From Marivivens niveibacter (GTDB taxonomy: Bacteria > Pseudomonadota > Alphaproteobacteria > Rhodobacterales > Rhodobacteraceae): a stretch of 64,000 nt of DNA. The notes beneath the pieces are model-generated. The model did not search any database, was not told the origin of the DNA, and saw only the letters and a program-made list of their open reading frames with translations. Both the position numbers and the translations under genes were made by a program. The stretch covers positions 124,001 to 188,000 of the forward strand of contig NZ_MSPP01000001.1 of assembly GCF_002150005.2 (NCBI RefSeq), in the 5' to 3' direction. Of this stretch, positions 8,595-17,321 are shown piece after piece; within the stretch, counting starts at the first letter, position 1, and every line of letters starts with the position of its first letter.

Positions 8595-8926
8595 TCGATA
8601 ATTCAGCGATGGTATGGGCGATAATTGCGGTTTTAGGTGTCGGTACTTTTCTGATCCGCTTTTCGTTTTTGGGGCTGATCGGCGATCGCCCTTTGCCGGA
8701 TTTTCTGCAGCGCCTATTGCGATATGTGCCCGTTGCTGTACTGCCCGCTTTGGTCGCACCGCAAGTTGTCTGGCCCAACGCAACAGCAGGCGTTTTTGAC
8801 CCCCTTCGGTTTTCAGTTGGAATTGTGACACTGGTGGTGGGGATCGTCACGCGGCAGGTGCTTGCCGCGATTATCGCAGGCGCAGGCGTGTTGCTAATAG
8901 GGCTATTGATTACCGCAGGGGCGTGA
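8591..8926 (+). CDS. azlD: AzlD-family branched-chain amino acid exporter, small subunit
   Basis: The 111-residue partner of AzlC has four predicted membrane segments and the AzlD hallmark TFLIRFSFLGL near residue 20, followed by LLRYVPVAVLPALVAP. The start ATG overlaps the azlC stop (ATGA). Its last 17 bp overlap the end of the convergent lipoprotein gene at 8910, so the 3' ends of the two transcripts are antisense to each other. Confidence 0.9.
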   Translation: MIDNSAMVWAIIAVLGVGTFLIRFSFLGLIGDRPLPDFLQRLLRYVPVAVLPALVAPQVVWPNATAGVFDPLRFSVGIVTLVVGIVTRQVLAAIIAGAGVLLIGLLITAGA

Positions 8927-9515
8927 CGTTGATACGATAAAGGACGCCAGAGTTGTCGTCTGAATCGTATTCCCGCACTTCGCGCGTCCGAACGTTTGGT
9001 AGCTTTGCGAACCTATTTTCCAGCGTGACTGGGAAAAACGTTGTGCCGATGGATTCGAACCCTGGCAGACCCGACAACAGACGTGACGTGGATGCCGCGC
9101 ACATGGATTTGGGCACGGGGCCGTCCGACAGTGCGGCTTGCAATGCCATTTCTGCGACCGCTGGACTGACATCAATCTCTTGAATCACGGTATAATAGGT
9201 CGCACGCGAATGGTACGACACATAGTAGTCTGCGATTTGCGGCGTGACGCCAATAATCACATCATTCCGTTCGGGGATGTCGGGGTGGCGAAATGATCCC
9301 GCAGGGTCCCAGATCACGCGCTGGGATGCATTGATCATCAAAGACGTATGCGCCCCGTTGCCAGAGCCGACGTTTCGCATTGTCATCAATGTTAGGCGGG
9401 GTGGTCCGTCATGGGTGTATTCCATGGATCGGACAAAGTCGTCGGGTGCCCAAATGGCTTCGCCACAGCCGGCAACCAACAAGGGCGCGCCTAACATGAA
9501 CTGTCTACGGTTCAC
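8910..9515 (-). CDS. Putative lipoprotein, possible permuted papain-fold protein
   Basis: The 201-residue product starts with a lipoprotein-type signal (MNRRQFMLGAPLLVAGC, Cys at 17) from a GTG codon at 9513-9515. A conserved-looking His in a GAHTSLMI context (about residue 55) precedes a Cys in KSMCAASTSRLL (about 138). That order, His first and Cys second in an NlpC/P60-like setting, is what circularly permuted LRAT/YaeF-type papain folds show; this is inference. It is the last gene of a leftward group starting with the acyl-CoA dehydrogenase and lies 33 nt after cox subunit IV. It overlaps azlD. Confidence 0.6.
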   Translation of the reverse strand: MNRRQFMLGAPLLVAGCGEAIWAPDDFVRSMEYTHDGPPRLTLMTMRNVGSGNGAHTSLMINASQRVIWDPAGSFRHPDIPERNDVIIGVTPQIADYYVSYHSRATYYTVIQEIDVSPAVAEMALQAALSDGPVPKSMCAASTSRLLSGLPGFESIGTTFFPVTLENRFAKLPNVRTREVREYDSDDNSGVLYRINVTPLR

Positions 9516-9548
9516 TAGAATCGCGCCCCCTTGGCGATTGATAACGGA

Positions 9549-9683
9549 TTAGCCGTTGATCAGAGTCAGCAGAACCAATGCCACCAAAATGCCGATGGTG
9601 GTGCGGGTTGCCAGCTTCATGAAACCGTTAAAGGTTTTCTCGTGTTCGCTGATATCCATGCTGCCGTGTTTGTGCTCAGCCAT
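9549..9683 (-). CDS. aa3-type cytochrome c oxidase subunit IV
   Basis: This 44-residue protein begins MAEHKHGSMDISEHEKTF, the family signature of bacterial aa3 oxidase subunit IV. A single membrane helix follows (about residues 27-42), ending LING. The subunit is a small, non-catalytic part of the aa3 complex in Paracoccus and Rhodobacter. The start has AAGGAG 8 nt upstream. No other cox genes are present here, so it is encoded away from the core oxidase operon. Confidence 0.88.
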   Translation of the reverse strand: MAEHKHGSMDISEHEKTFNGFMKLATRTTIGILVALVLLTLING

Positions 9684-9767
9684 TTCAGGCTCCTTACATT
9701 CCTGTGTCGCGTTTGCGGGACTGAATAAATGATAATTTCTGGCCTGTCATCCCTTAGACCTGCTGCA

Positions 9768-10232
9768 TCACGTCACAGCATCTAGATCTTTGCCCAATTG
9801 GAACCCGATCCGGTTCGGTTCGGCCTGTTCATTGGGTTTTGGCAAGGCCATCAACATCACGTTCAATTGGCTGACATGCTGAATCAGCTGCGTCCGTGCC
9901 CCAGATTCGTTAGACCCGTAGAAGGTGACGATATCGGGGTCATAGTATCCCAAACCTTCGATCCTCAGCGTACCCGCCGATGATCCAGTGAAACCCATTG
10001 CGACCTCTTGATCCGCATCCAGCTGTTTTTCAAAGTTCTGGATGTAGATGATCAGGCGTTCATAGGCCCATTGCGCAGGGCTTTTGTTGGCGGCGTTTTG
10101 TTTGACGGATGCTGGCAGGTCATCTGTTGATGGGCCATGCCGCGATGGATCGACATGCACTTCGTGAATGGTTGGCAAAACGGCATTTTCCAAAATTTCT
10201 GCCGACGTGTCGATGCTATCCGTGGTTTTCAT
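9768..10232 (-). CDS. DUF6173-like protein
   Basis: The 154-residue cytosolic protein has a disordered N-terminus and a compact domain starting around residue 50 (SPAQWAYERLIIYIQNFEKQL) with a conserved GYYDPDIVTFYG segment. I recognise this as the Rhodobacterales family labelled DUF6173, of unknown function. The start has AAGGGG about 8 nt upstream. It stands 51 nt after the MBL-fold gene in the same direction and may be co-transcribed. Confidence 0.65.
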   Translation of the reverse strand: MKTTDSIDTSAEILENAVLPTIHEVHVDPSRHGPSTDDLPASVKQNAANKSPAQWAYERLIIYIQNFEKQLDADQEVAMGFTGSSAGTLRIEGLGYYDPDIVTFYGSNESGARTQLIQHVSQLNVMLMALPKPNEQAEPNRIGFQLGKDLDAVT

Positions 10233-10283
10233 ATCGCGCCCCTTGTGACTTTGCGCTGAACATAATCACACTGGGTCGAATTT

Positions 10284-11297
10284 CTAGGCCCGCTGCCACA
10301 GCCATGCGCCATCGTCACCCATTTGCCGCGTGATGTGACCGCGATGAAATAGGTAATTCAAATGCGCAACCGTTTCGACAAAGGCCAACCCGTATTCGCC
10401 GCCTGATATGTCGCGCTTGAACAGCGGCACAAAACACTCCCCCCCGCGCCGAGGCGTTTCCAGATGGTCCAGCAGACGATCCAAGGCACCGTGATGGTTT
10501 TCGATAAGTTGGCGCAATCGAAGGGGCAGCCCGAAATAGGGTAATTTATGCCCGCCCAAAACCAGCTGGTCATCGCGCGCGAGGGGCAGGAATTTCTCGC
10601 AAGACGCAATCCATTCGCCCAATGGGTCGCTTTCAGGTTCTGTGGGGTACACGCCGATGTTGGGGCTGATAGACGGCAGCAACTGATCGCCGCCCAGAAC
10701 CAGATTGTCGTCGCGGCTCCAGAATGTGGCGTGTTCGGGGGCGTGGCCGTCGCCGGTGATAACGTCCCAGGTCCGTCCGCCCATTTGTATTGTATCGCCG
10801 TCTTTGATCCGCAGGTATCCGGCTGGCAAATCGCCAACGCAATCGGCGAAATTGAACGGGCGTTCATCGGTGGACCGAGCGGTCAGAACATCGGCGTTCA
10901 TCCCATAGCGTCTGTAAAATTCCAGCGCATGGTCGGTATATTTTTCCTGAACATCCAGCGTCAGCATACGGGTCAGGATATAGGTCGTGCGCGTCGTAAC
11001 TAGGGCGGCACCCTTGGCGCATAATTCGCCCGCCAACCCGACGTGATCGGGGTGGTGATGAGTCAGGACAACGCGGCCCACGGGCTTGCCTGCAAGTGGC
11101 CCGTTCAAAACGGCGTCAAGCGCCGCGCGGCATTTGCGCGTCCCTATGCCTGCATCGATCAAGGTCCAGCTGTCGCCATCATCTAGCGCGTAGATATTGA
11201 CATGATCGAGCGCCATCGGCAGCGGAAGCCGAAGCCAGAAAACGCCCGAGGCGATTTCGATTGGGTATCTGATTGTCTGTTGTTCGCCGTCCATCAT
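10284..11297 (-). CDS. MBL-fold metallo-hydrolase
   Basis: The 337-residue product has a metallo-beta-lactamase domain with the zinc motif in LTHHHPDHVGL (about residues 79-89), a further metal ligand region GDGHAPEH near 190, and a C-terminal winged-helix-like segment typical of the LACTB2-like subgroup. The start ATG at 11297 overlaps the acyl-CoA dehydrogenase stop (ATGA). Coupling to an acyl-CoA dehydrogenase suggests a thioesterase or hydrolase acting on related metabolites, but the substrate is unknown. Confidence 0.85.
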   Translation of the reverse strand: MMDGEQQTIRYPIEIASGVFWLRLPLPMALDHVNIYALDDGDSWTLIDAGIGTRKCRAALDAVLNGPLAGKPVGRVVLTHHHPDHVGLAGELCAKGAALVTTRTTYILTRMLTLDVQEKYTDHALEFYRRYGMNADVLTARSTDERPFNFADCVGDLPAGYLRIKDGDTIQMGGRTWDVITGDGHAPEHATFWSRDDNLVLGGDQLLPSISPNIGVYPTEPESDPLGEWIASCEKFLPLARDDQLVLGGHKLPYFGLPLRLRQLIENHHGALDRLLDHLETPRRGGECFVPLFKRDISGGEYGLAFVETVAHLNYLFHRGHITRQMGDDGAWLWQRA

Positions 11298-12994
11298 ACA
11301 GCCAGATCATCAGGCGTAATCGCCATCAGATCAACCGCACCTTCACGTACATGACTACATAGCGACACATGTTCCGGCAGCAGACGTTTGATATAGAACG
11401 CGGCCAGTCGCTGGCGGGATTCATCGCCCTTTGCTGCTGCGATCAGGTGATAATATCCGCCTAGAACACGGGCGAATGCACGCAGGTACGGAACAGACAC
11501 CGCAAAACGATCCGAAACATCCTGAGCAACCAGCCATTCAGTGGTTTCGCGCAGATCTTCGGTCGATTGCCAAACGGCTTCGGCCAGTTCAGGTAGGTTG
11601 GCTTTTTGACCTTCGGCAAAGGCTTCGATTTCGTCCATCAGTTGGAAAGCAGCATCGCCGCCGTCCATCATTTTGCGGCCGACAAGGTCCATGGCCTGAA
11701 TGCCGTTGGTGCCTTCGTAAATGGCTGTCACGCGGACATCGCGTAGATATTGCGCGGCGCCGGTTTCTTCGATGAACCCCATGCCGCCGTGGACCTGAAT
11801 GCCCAGGTTCGCAACATCAATACCGGTGTCGGTGCCAAAGGATTTGGCGATAGGGGTCAAGAGGGCCGCACGGGCGGTCCATTTGGGGTCTTTGGTGGCG
11901 TGCTGCAGATCAATCGCAGCACCGCAAGCCAGCGCGATTGCGCGCGCCGCAAAGGTATCGGATTTCATGTGGGCCAACATGCGGCGCACATCCGCGTGTT
12001 CGATAATCGTACCCGTGCCGCCAACGCGGCCCTGTTTACGGTCCATGGCATAGTTATAAGCCGCTTGATACGCGCCTTCGGCGGTGCCAATGCCTTGTGT
12101 ACCTACGCCCAGACGCGCGTTGTTCATCATCGTGAACATCGCCGCCATGCCGCCGAATTCGGGACCAACCAGCCAACCTTGTGCGCCCTCATAGCTCATC
12201 ACTGCGGTCGGGGACCCGTGCAGGCCCAGTTTGTGTTCCAGGCTGACCACGCGCAGCGAATTGCGTTCGCCTAGCGATCCGTCAGCGTTGGGAATGAATT
12301 TGGGGACCATGAACAGGCTGATGCCTTTGGTGCCTGGTGCGCCATCAGGGGTGCGCGCCAGAACAAGATGGCAAATGTTTTCGGCGAAATCATTGTCACC
12401 CCAAGTGATATAGATTTTCTGACCCGTGATCGCATAGCTGCCATCGCCGTTTGGTTCGGCCTTTGTTGACAATGCGCCAACATCCGATCCTGCTTGTGGT
12501 TCGGTGAGGTTCATCGTGCCAGTCCATTCACCGGAAATCAGTTTGGGAATGTACATTTCCTTGATCTCGTCACTGGCGTGGGATTCCAGTGCTTCGATCT
12601 GGCCTTGGCTCATCAGCGGGTTCAGCTGCATCGACAGGCACGCGCCGGACATCATGTCGTTTACGGCGGTCGCAACCGTCAAAGGCAAGCCCATGCCGCC
12701 GTATTCAGGATCTGCGCAGATGCCGATCCAGCCACCTTCGGCGATTGCGCTGAACGCATCCGCAAATCCCGGAGAGGTCCGCACAATCCCGTTTTCCAGC
12801 TTTGCAGGATGCAGATCGCCATTGCGCTGGATCGGAGCGATTGCATCGTCGCACAGTTTGCCGGCTTCGGTCAGGATCGCATCGACCATATCCGAAGATG
12901 CCTCTGAGAATTTCGGCGTCGCTGCGATTGTGTCGAAATCAACGACGTTTTTCAGGATGAACTGAAATTCGGAAACAGGGCTACGGTATGGCAT
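11294..12994 (-). CDS. Acyl-CoA dehydrogenase, DmdC-like
   Basis: The 566-residue flavoprotein is much longer than classical acyl-CoA dehydrogenases (about 380) and carries the extra C-terminal domain of the DmdC family. The FAD/substrate segment TEPQAGSDVGA lies near residues 163-173, HGGMGFIEETGAAQ near 400 and IYEGTNGIQAMDLVGRK after it. Marine roseobacters use members to oxidise methylmercaptopropionyl-CoA in DMSP degradation, but paralogues act on ordinary acyl-CoAs, so the substrate is open. The start has AAAGAG upstream. It heads a leftward unit with the MBL-fold gene and would pass electrons through ETF to ETF-QO. Confidence 0.9.
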   Translation of the reverse strand: MPYRSPVSEFQFILKNVVDFDTIAATPKFSEASSDMVDAILTEAGKLCDDAIAPIQRNGDLHPAKLENGIVRTSPGFADAFSAIAEGGWIGICADPEYGGMGLPLTVATAVNDMMSGACLSMQLNPLMSQGQIEALESHASDEIKEMYIPKLISGEWTGTMNLTEPQAGSDVGALSTKAEPNGDGSYAITGQKIYITWGDNDFAENICHLVLARTPDGAPGTKGISLFMVPKFIPNADGSLGERNSLRVVSLEHKLGLHGSPTAVMSYEGAQGWLVGPEFGGMAAMFTMMNNARLGVGTQGIGTAEGAYQAAYNYAMDRKQGRVGGTGTIIEHADVRRMLAHMKSDTFAARAIALACGAAIDLQHATKDPKWTARAALLTPIAKSFGTDTGIDVANLGIQVHGGMGFIEETGAAQYLRDVRVTAIYEGTNGIQAMDLVGRKMMDGGDAAFQLMDEIEAFAEGQKANLPELAEAVWQSTEDLRETTEWLVAQDVSDRFAVSVPYLRAFARVLGGYYHLIAAAKGDESRQRLAAFYIKRLLPEHVSLCSHVREGAVDLMAITPDDLAV

Positions 12995-13117
12995 CGTGTC
13001 GAACTCTTTCTATCGGCTGTCGCGCGTGTTTTCCATTTTGCGTCAGCGCGGTCTATTCCACTTTTGTTGGGTTTAAGGTACGCACAGGCCCTGACCCCGC
13101 AACTGGAACGCAGCGTC

Positions 13118-14062
13118 ATGACTGAATTGCACACCCGATACCTAACGTCGCAAACCGCCGACATCGCGACCGCCGCCAATATTTTGGCCGACGGCGGTTT
13201 GGTGGGATTCGCGACCGAAACTGTTTACGGGCTAGGGGCAGACGCACGAAACAGTACTGCCGTTGCCCGCATATACGAGGCAAAGGGGCGGCCATCGTTT
13301 AACCCCCTGATCGTTCATGTGCCTGATCTGGATGCGGCGCGGTGCTATGTTGAATTCAATGATTTGGCAGAAAGGTTAGCTTCGGCGTTTTGGCCTGGTG
13401 CGATGACATTGGTTTTGCCAATTAAACAGGATGCAGGCATTTCGCCATTGGTTACGGCGGGGCTGGATACTTTGGCCATTCGGGTGCCCGATGCGCCGAT
13501 TGCCCAGCAGTTGCTGCGCGAATTTGGGGGCCCAGTGGCCGCACCTTCGGCCAATCCATCCGGCCAAATCAGCCCGACCACCGCGCAACATGTGATGAAC
13601 GGGCTATCTGGCCGGATCGAAGCTGTTCTGGATGCTGGGCCCTGCGGCGTCGGTGTGGAATCGACAATTATCGGCTGTTCAGATGTGCCGCGTTTGTTGC
13701 GCGCTGGCGGTATCCCCGTTGAAGCGATCGAAGCTGCATTGGGCCAACCGCTTCAAGGCGCAAAAGAGGGCATAACAGCGCCCGGGCAAATGACATCGCA
13801 TTACGCCCCAAATGGTACGATGCGATTGAACGTGACGGATCCCGATGCGGATGAAACTGTTCTGGGATTTGGGAATGTAGATTGCACGATTAACCTGTCG
13901 CCTTCGGGCGATTTGGTTCAGGCTGCTGCCCGCCTGTTTGACTGTCTGCATCAGCTAAACGACATGGGCGCCCAGAAAATTGCGGTCACACCTGTGCCGA
14001 TAACGGGGCTGGGTCGTGCGATCAATGATCGTTTGACCCGCGCTGCGGCCCCGCGGGACTGA
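13118..14062 (+). CDS. tsaC: L-threonylcarbamoyladenylate synthase (Sua5 type)
   Basis: This enzyme makes threonylcarbamoyl-AMP from Thr, bicarbonate and ATP, the first step of t6A37 tRNA modification. The 314-residue length indicates the Sua5 form: a YrdC domain (GLVGFATETVYGLGADA near residues 30-45, then KGRPSFNPLIVHV) joined to a C-terminal Sua5 domain after a linker containing PGQMTSHYAP. ATG at 13118 gives the normal N-terminus; the frame extends upstream without homology. The stop codon abuts that of the convergent gene with no gap. Confidence 0.94.
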   Translation: MTELHTRYLTSQTADIATAANILADGGLVGFATETVYGLGADARNSTAVARIYEAKGRPSFNPLIVHVPDLDAARCYVEFNDLAERLASAFWPGAMTLVLPIKQDAGISPLVTAGLDTLAIRVPDAPIAQQLLREFGGPVAAPSANPSGQISPTTAQHVMNGLSGRIEAVLDAGPCGVGVESTIIGCSDVPRLLRAGGIPVEAIEAALGQPLQGAKEGITAPGQMTSHYAPNGTMRLNVTDPDADETVLGFGNVDCTINLSPSGDLVQAAARLFDCLHQLNDMGAQKIAVTPVPITGLGRAINDRLTRAAAPRD

Positions 14063-14389
14063 TTAGCCTAGATTTTTCTGTTCGATATAGCGACGCAGCT
14101 CTTCGGCTTCGTGGCGGGCATCTCGCAGACCATCCATTGCCGCGCGAAGTTCCGCTTCGGTCTGGGATAGCTGGTTGGTAATTTCTGCTTCGCGCTGGTG
14201 AACATAATTGATTGCCTGATCGCGTGTTTCTTCGGCTTCGTGCAGCGCTTGGGCCATGCGGTCCAATTCGCCAATTTCCGCCTTTGTCACGCGATTGAAG
14301 CGGTTCACCAGCCAGTTCGCCATCCAGCCCAAACAAAAGGCTGCAAACAGGATCACAGCGGTCGCAAAGATCAATTCGGTTCTGTTCAC
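14063..14389 (-). CDS. Membrane-anchored coiled-coil protein, unknown
   Basis: The 108-residue product has one N-terminal membrane helix (about residues 6-28) followed by a long charged heptad-rich helix up to the end (Glu/Gln/Arg/Ala-rich). I recognise no named family. It follows the OmpA-family gene by 18 nt in the same direction and is probably co-transcribed, so a role at the envelope is likely. Its stop codon directly abuts tsaC. Confidence 0.65.
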   Translation of the reverse strand: MNRTELIFATAVILFAAFCLGWMANWLVNRFNRVTKAEIGELDRMAQALHEAEETRDQAINYVHQREAEITNQLSQTEAELRAAMDGLRDARHEAEELRRYIEQKNLG

Positions 14390-14407
14390 TTTGGTATCCT
14401 TTGGTCT

Positions 14408-16285
14408 TTATTCGGCTGGCGCTGCATCATCGGATTCGGCGTTTGCCTCATCCGTGGTTTCGGTATCGTCCGCAATTTCGTTTGCTACTAGATTGAATTC
14501 GATCCGGCGGTTGGCTTCGCGGCCTTCTTCGGTGCTGTTGTCGGCGATTGGGTTTTCTTCGCCATAGCCAACAGCAACAAAACTAGAGGTCGGTATGCGG
14601 CGATTGCGTAAGGCGGATAGAACGGCCTCTGCCCGTTGTTGGGACAGGTTTTGGTTCATTTCTTCGCGGCCTTGGCTATCGGTGTAGCCTGCAATTTCCA
14701 GCTCAATATCAACGCATTCGCGCATGACCTCGGCGATATCGTCAATTACTGGAATTGAATCCGACGATAGTGTCGATTTGCCCGGATCAAATGTGATTTT
14801 GCGATCACCGGTGACCAGAGTGATTTGGTCCAAACATTCTTGCGGAGTGGGTTCGTTCGAAATCGGGTCAGGCAGGGCCACAAATTCCACATCGACGCTG
14901 AATTCTGCATCAGCGCCCAGCTTTTCAACCAGCAAAGATGAAATTTCGGCCTGCGCTTCTTCGTCGTTGGTGATGCCCGAAATAATCAGGTTGCTTGGTT
15001 CGACAATGACCGACCCGTTCGATAACCGCGACAATGCTTCTACGGCAGCCAGTGCGCGCACTTGCCAATCTGCCGGTAGGCCGTCACCGACGCGCGTACC
15101 CATCGCGATGTCCGTTCCGGGGAAACGCGCCGAGGCATAATTTTCAACCACAGTATTGGTTAAATCGTTCGGAATGCGGCCACGGAGTTGAACCAGACCT
15201 TCGGGGCTAAGGGTCGCGGAGAATTGCGGCGGACCTTCTTCGGTTTCGGTGGGCGCTTCGGGCAAGGTTGCGTCCAGCGCGAATAATTCGGGCAGCGCGT
15301 TGTCTAATTCACCCACGACCTGATCAAAGCGGGCTTGGGTCGTGCCGATGCGGCCTACCAGCGAAATATCCGCATCCGATACAGTGATCGTCCCGCCGCC
15401 CAATTCTGCGATGGCGTCAATCGACAGAGCGACCGCGTCGCCCCATGTGCGGGATGGAACGCCCAACGCCAATGCGCAGGTCACATCGTCTGTCACACCG
15501 GCGGTTCGTGCTGCGGCCAGAATTTTTTCACGCGCCTCTTCGGTATCGGCCGTGCAAGCCTCAAACGCGGGTCCATTTTCGTCGATGGTAAAGCGGGTGA
15601 TGTATGGCGACACAACGGGGCGGGGCGCAGCGATTTCCATTGTGACGTCGACGTTATCGGGCGCGATTGTGGTTAAACGCTGTTCAACGCGGCGTTTTTC
15701 ATCGGCGCTGTCTGTGCTTGCGATGACGGTGACTTCGCCAGCAGCGACAGAAATTTTGGAACGCGGCAACATTTCCAGCGCACGCAGCCCAAAATTGATC
15801 GCCGGGCGCCAGTTGTCTGGCATGGGGTAATCGGCAAATTCCATCAGGTCCGAAACAGGCACGCCATCTGCCAAATCGGTCATGCGTTTCGTGAAATTTT
15901 CACGATCGGTTTCTGCTGGGACCAGACCAATGAGGAACACGCCGCTATCGTTGCGCAGGATTTCCAGCGCGAAATCAGGGGTGTCAATTCCAACCTGATC
16001 GGCGACGCTAATGTTGTTGATCACGCGGCTGGGGTCGACGGCCTGACCCGCGACGGTAACAGAGCGCAAGCGAACAACTTCGTTCGGGGCTTCGCCTTCT
16101 AGGACGATCTGCAAACCATCTGCAATGACCCGCGACCAAGACATGTCAGCATCAATCAATGCCTCTTGCACAGCCATCTGGGATTTGTATTCCAGCGTTT
16201 TGACTGCAGCCTTACCCGCTAATACGGCGACTCCGGCAGCTATGCCAAAGGCTCCAAAACGGATCGCAACTGATGATAGACGCAT
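14408..16285 (-). CDS. OmpA-family protein with BON-like N-terminal region
   Basis: The 625-residue envelope protein has an N-terminal membrane or signal helix (RFGAFGIAAGVAVLAGKAAV). A long middle region follows with repeated BON-like segments that recur at roughly 100-residue spacing. The C-terminal OmpA peptidoglycan-binding domain (about residues 510-605) shows AGYTDSQGREEMNQNLSQQR and ANRRIEF, with the Asp and Arg that bind diaminopimelate. An acidic tail ends the protein. ATG at 16285 was chosen; the open frame upstream has no homology. It probably tethers envelope layers. The small coiled-coil membrane gene follows directly. Confidence 0.85.
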   Translation of the reverse strand: MRLSSVAIRFGAFGIAAGVAVLAGKAAVKTLEYKSQMAVQEALIDADMSWSRVIADGLQIVLEGEAPNEVVRLRSVTVAGQAVDPSRVINNISVADQVGIDTPDFALEILRNDSGVFLIGLVPAETDRENFTKRMTDLADGVPVSDLMEFADYPMPDNWRPAINFGLRALEMLPRSKISVAAGEVTVIASTDSADEKRRVEQRLTTIAPDNVDVTMEIAAPRPVVSPYITRFTIDENGPAFEACTADTEEAREKILAAARTAGVTDDVTCALALGVPSRTWGDAVALSIDAIAELGGGTITVSDADISLVGRIGTTQARFDQVVGELDNALPELFALDATLPEAPTETEEGPPQFSATLSPEGLVQLRGRIPNDLTNTVVENYASARFPGTDIAMGTRVGDGLPADWQVRALAAVEALSRLSNGSVIVEPSNLIISGITNDEEAQAEISSLLVEKLGADAEFSVDVEFVALPDPISNEPTPQECLDQITLVTGDRKITFDPGKSTLSSDSIPVIDDIAEVMRECVDIELEIAGYTDSQGREEMNQNLSQQRAEAVLSALRNRRIPTSSFVAVGYGEENPIADNSTEEGREANRRIEFNLVANEIADDTETTDEANAESDDAAPAE

Positions 16286-16349
16286 TGTGTGCTGTCTCTG
16301 ACTTCTAAGAAATTTGTCTCTGATTAAGCTGTTAAACCTATTGGTGCAA

Positions 16350-17309
16350 TCAAAGTAGCAGCGCACAGGCGAAAAACAGCACAGGGATCAGCCCTGCGTC
16401 GCGGTTTGAACGAAACAACCGCAGTAATCCGTCGCCGTTTTCTGGATCAAATCGTGCCATTTGCCACATCAGGTGCCACCCCATCGCCCAAACGCCGCAG
16501 AACGCGACGATCAGCGATAGCAGGGAACGGTCAATGGTTGCAAAAATTGCGGCCGACCCCAGCAGGATCATCGTCAGTGCCATGAACAGCCGCAGCCATT
16601 TGGGCGTTGCGTCGCCAAACAGGCGGGCGGTGGATTTGACGCCGATCAGGGCGTCGTCTTCGGTGTCTTGGTGGGCATAGATTGTGTCGTAAAACAGCGT
16701 CCACGCGATACCGCCCAGATACAGCAGTACCGCAGGCCAACCCAATGATCCCGTATGCGCTGTCCAGCCGACCAGCGCGCCCCAGTTGAACGCGATGCCC
16801 AGAAAAACTTGGGGCCACCAAGTGAAGCGTTTTGCAAACGGGTAGATCGCAACGGGCGCCAGCGACAGAACGCCGAGCGCTATGGTGTAGGAGTTGAACG
16901 TCAGCAAAATGCCCAGCGAAATCAGCGACTGTACGGCCATCCAAACGGCGGCCTGTTTCGTCGAAACTTGCCCCGACGGGATCGGGCGTGAACGGGTGCG
17001 GGCGACCTGCGCGTCGATTTTGCGGTCGGTGATGTCATTCCACGTGCATCCCGCGCCGCGCATCAAAAACGCGCCCATCGCGCAGCCCAGAGCGATCCAC
17101 AGATCAAACCAACCCGCATTACCCGTTTGCATACAGGCCAGCGCCAGTGACCACCAGCAGGGCAGCAGCAATAACCACGTGCCAATCGGGCGATCCGCGC
17201 GGGATAGGCGCAAATAGGGGCGGGTCCAGCGGGGGGCGATGGTATCGACCCAGTTATCTTTCACCGCATCTGCTACTGTGCCCTCTGGCAATTGGTTCTC
17301 TGCGCTCAT
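16350..17309 (-). CDS. ubiA: 4-hydroxybenzoate polyprenyltransferase
   Basis: UbiA attaches the polyprenyl tail to 4-hydroxybenzoate in ubiquinone synthesis, at the inner membrane. The 319-residue product has about eight membrane helices and both Asp-rich motifs: NDITDRKIDAQVARTRSRP (about residue 100) and the second around DTEDDALIGVKSTA. ATG at 17309 gives a normal N-terminus. The start codon is only 12 bp from that of the divergent rsmE, so its promoter must lie inside rsmE. The polyprenyl diphosphate donor would come from IspB at 788-1786. Confidence 0.95.
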   Translation of the reverse strand: MSAENQLPEGTVADAVKDNWVDTIAPRWTRPYLRLSRADRPIGTWLLLLPCWWSLALACMQTGNAGWFDLWIALGCAMGAFLMRGAGCTWNDITDRKIDAQVARTRSRPIPSGQVSTKQAAVWMAVQSLISLGILLTFNSYTIALGVLSLAPVAIYPFAKRFTWWPQVFLGIAFNWGALVGWTAHTGSLGWPAVLLYLGGIAWTLFYDTIYAHQDTEDDALIGVKSTARLFGDATPKWLRLFMALTMILLGSAAIFATIDRSLLSLIVAFCGVWAMGWHLMWQMARFDPENGDGLLRLFRSNRDAGLIPVLFFACALLL

Positions 17310-17321
17310 ATTGTCCGGCCC

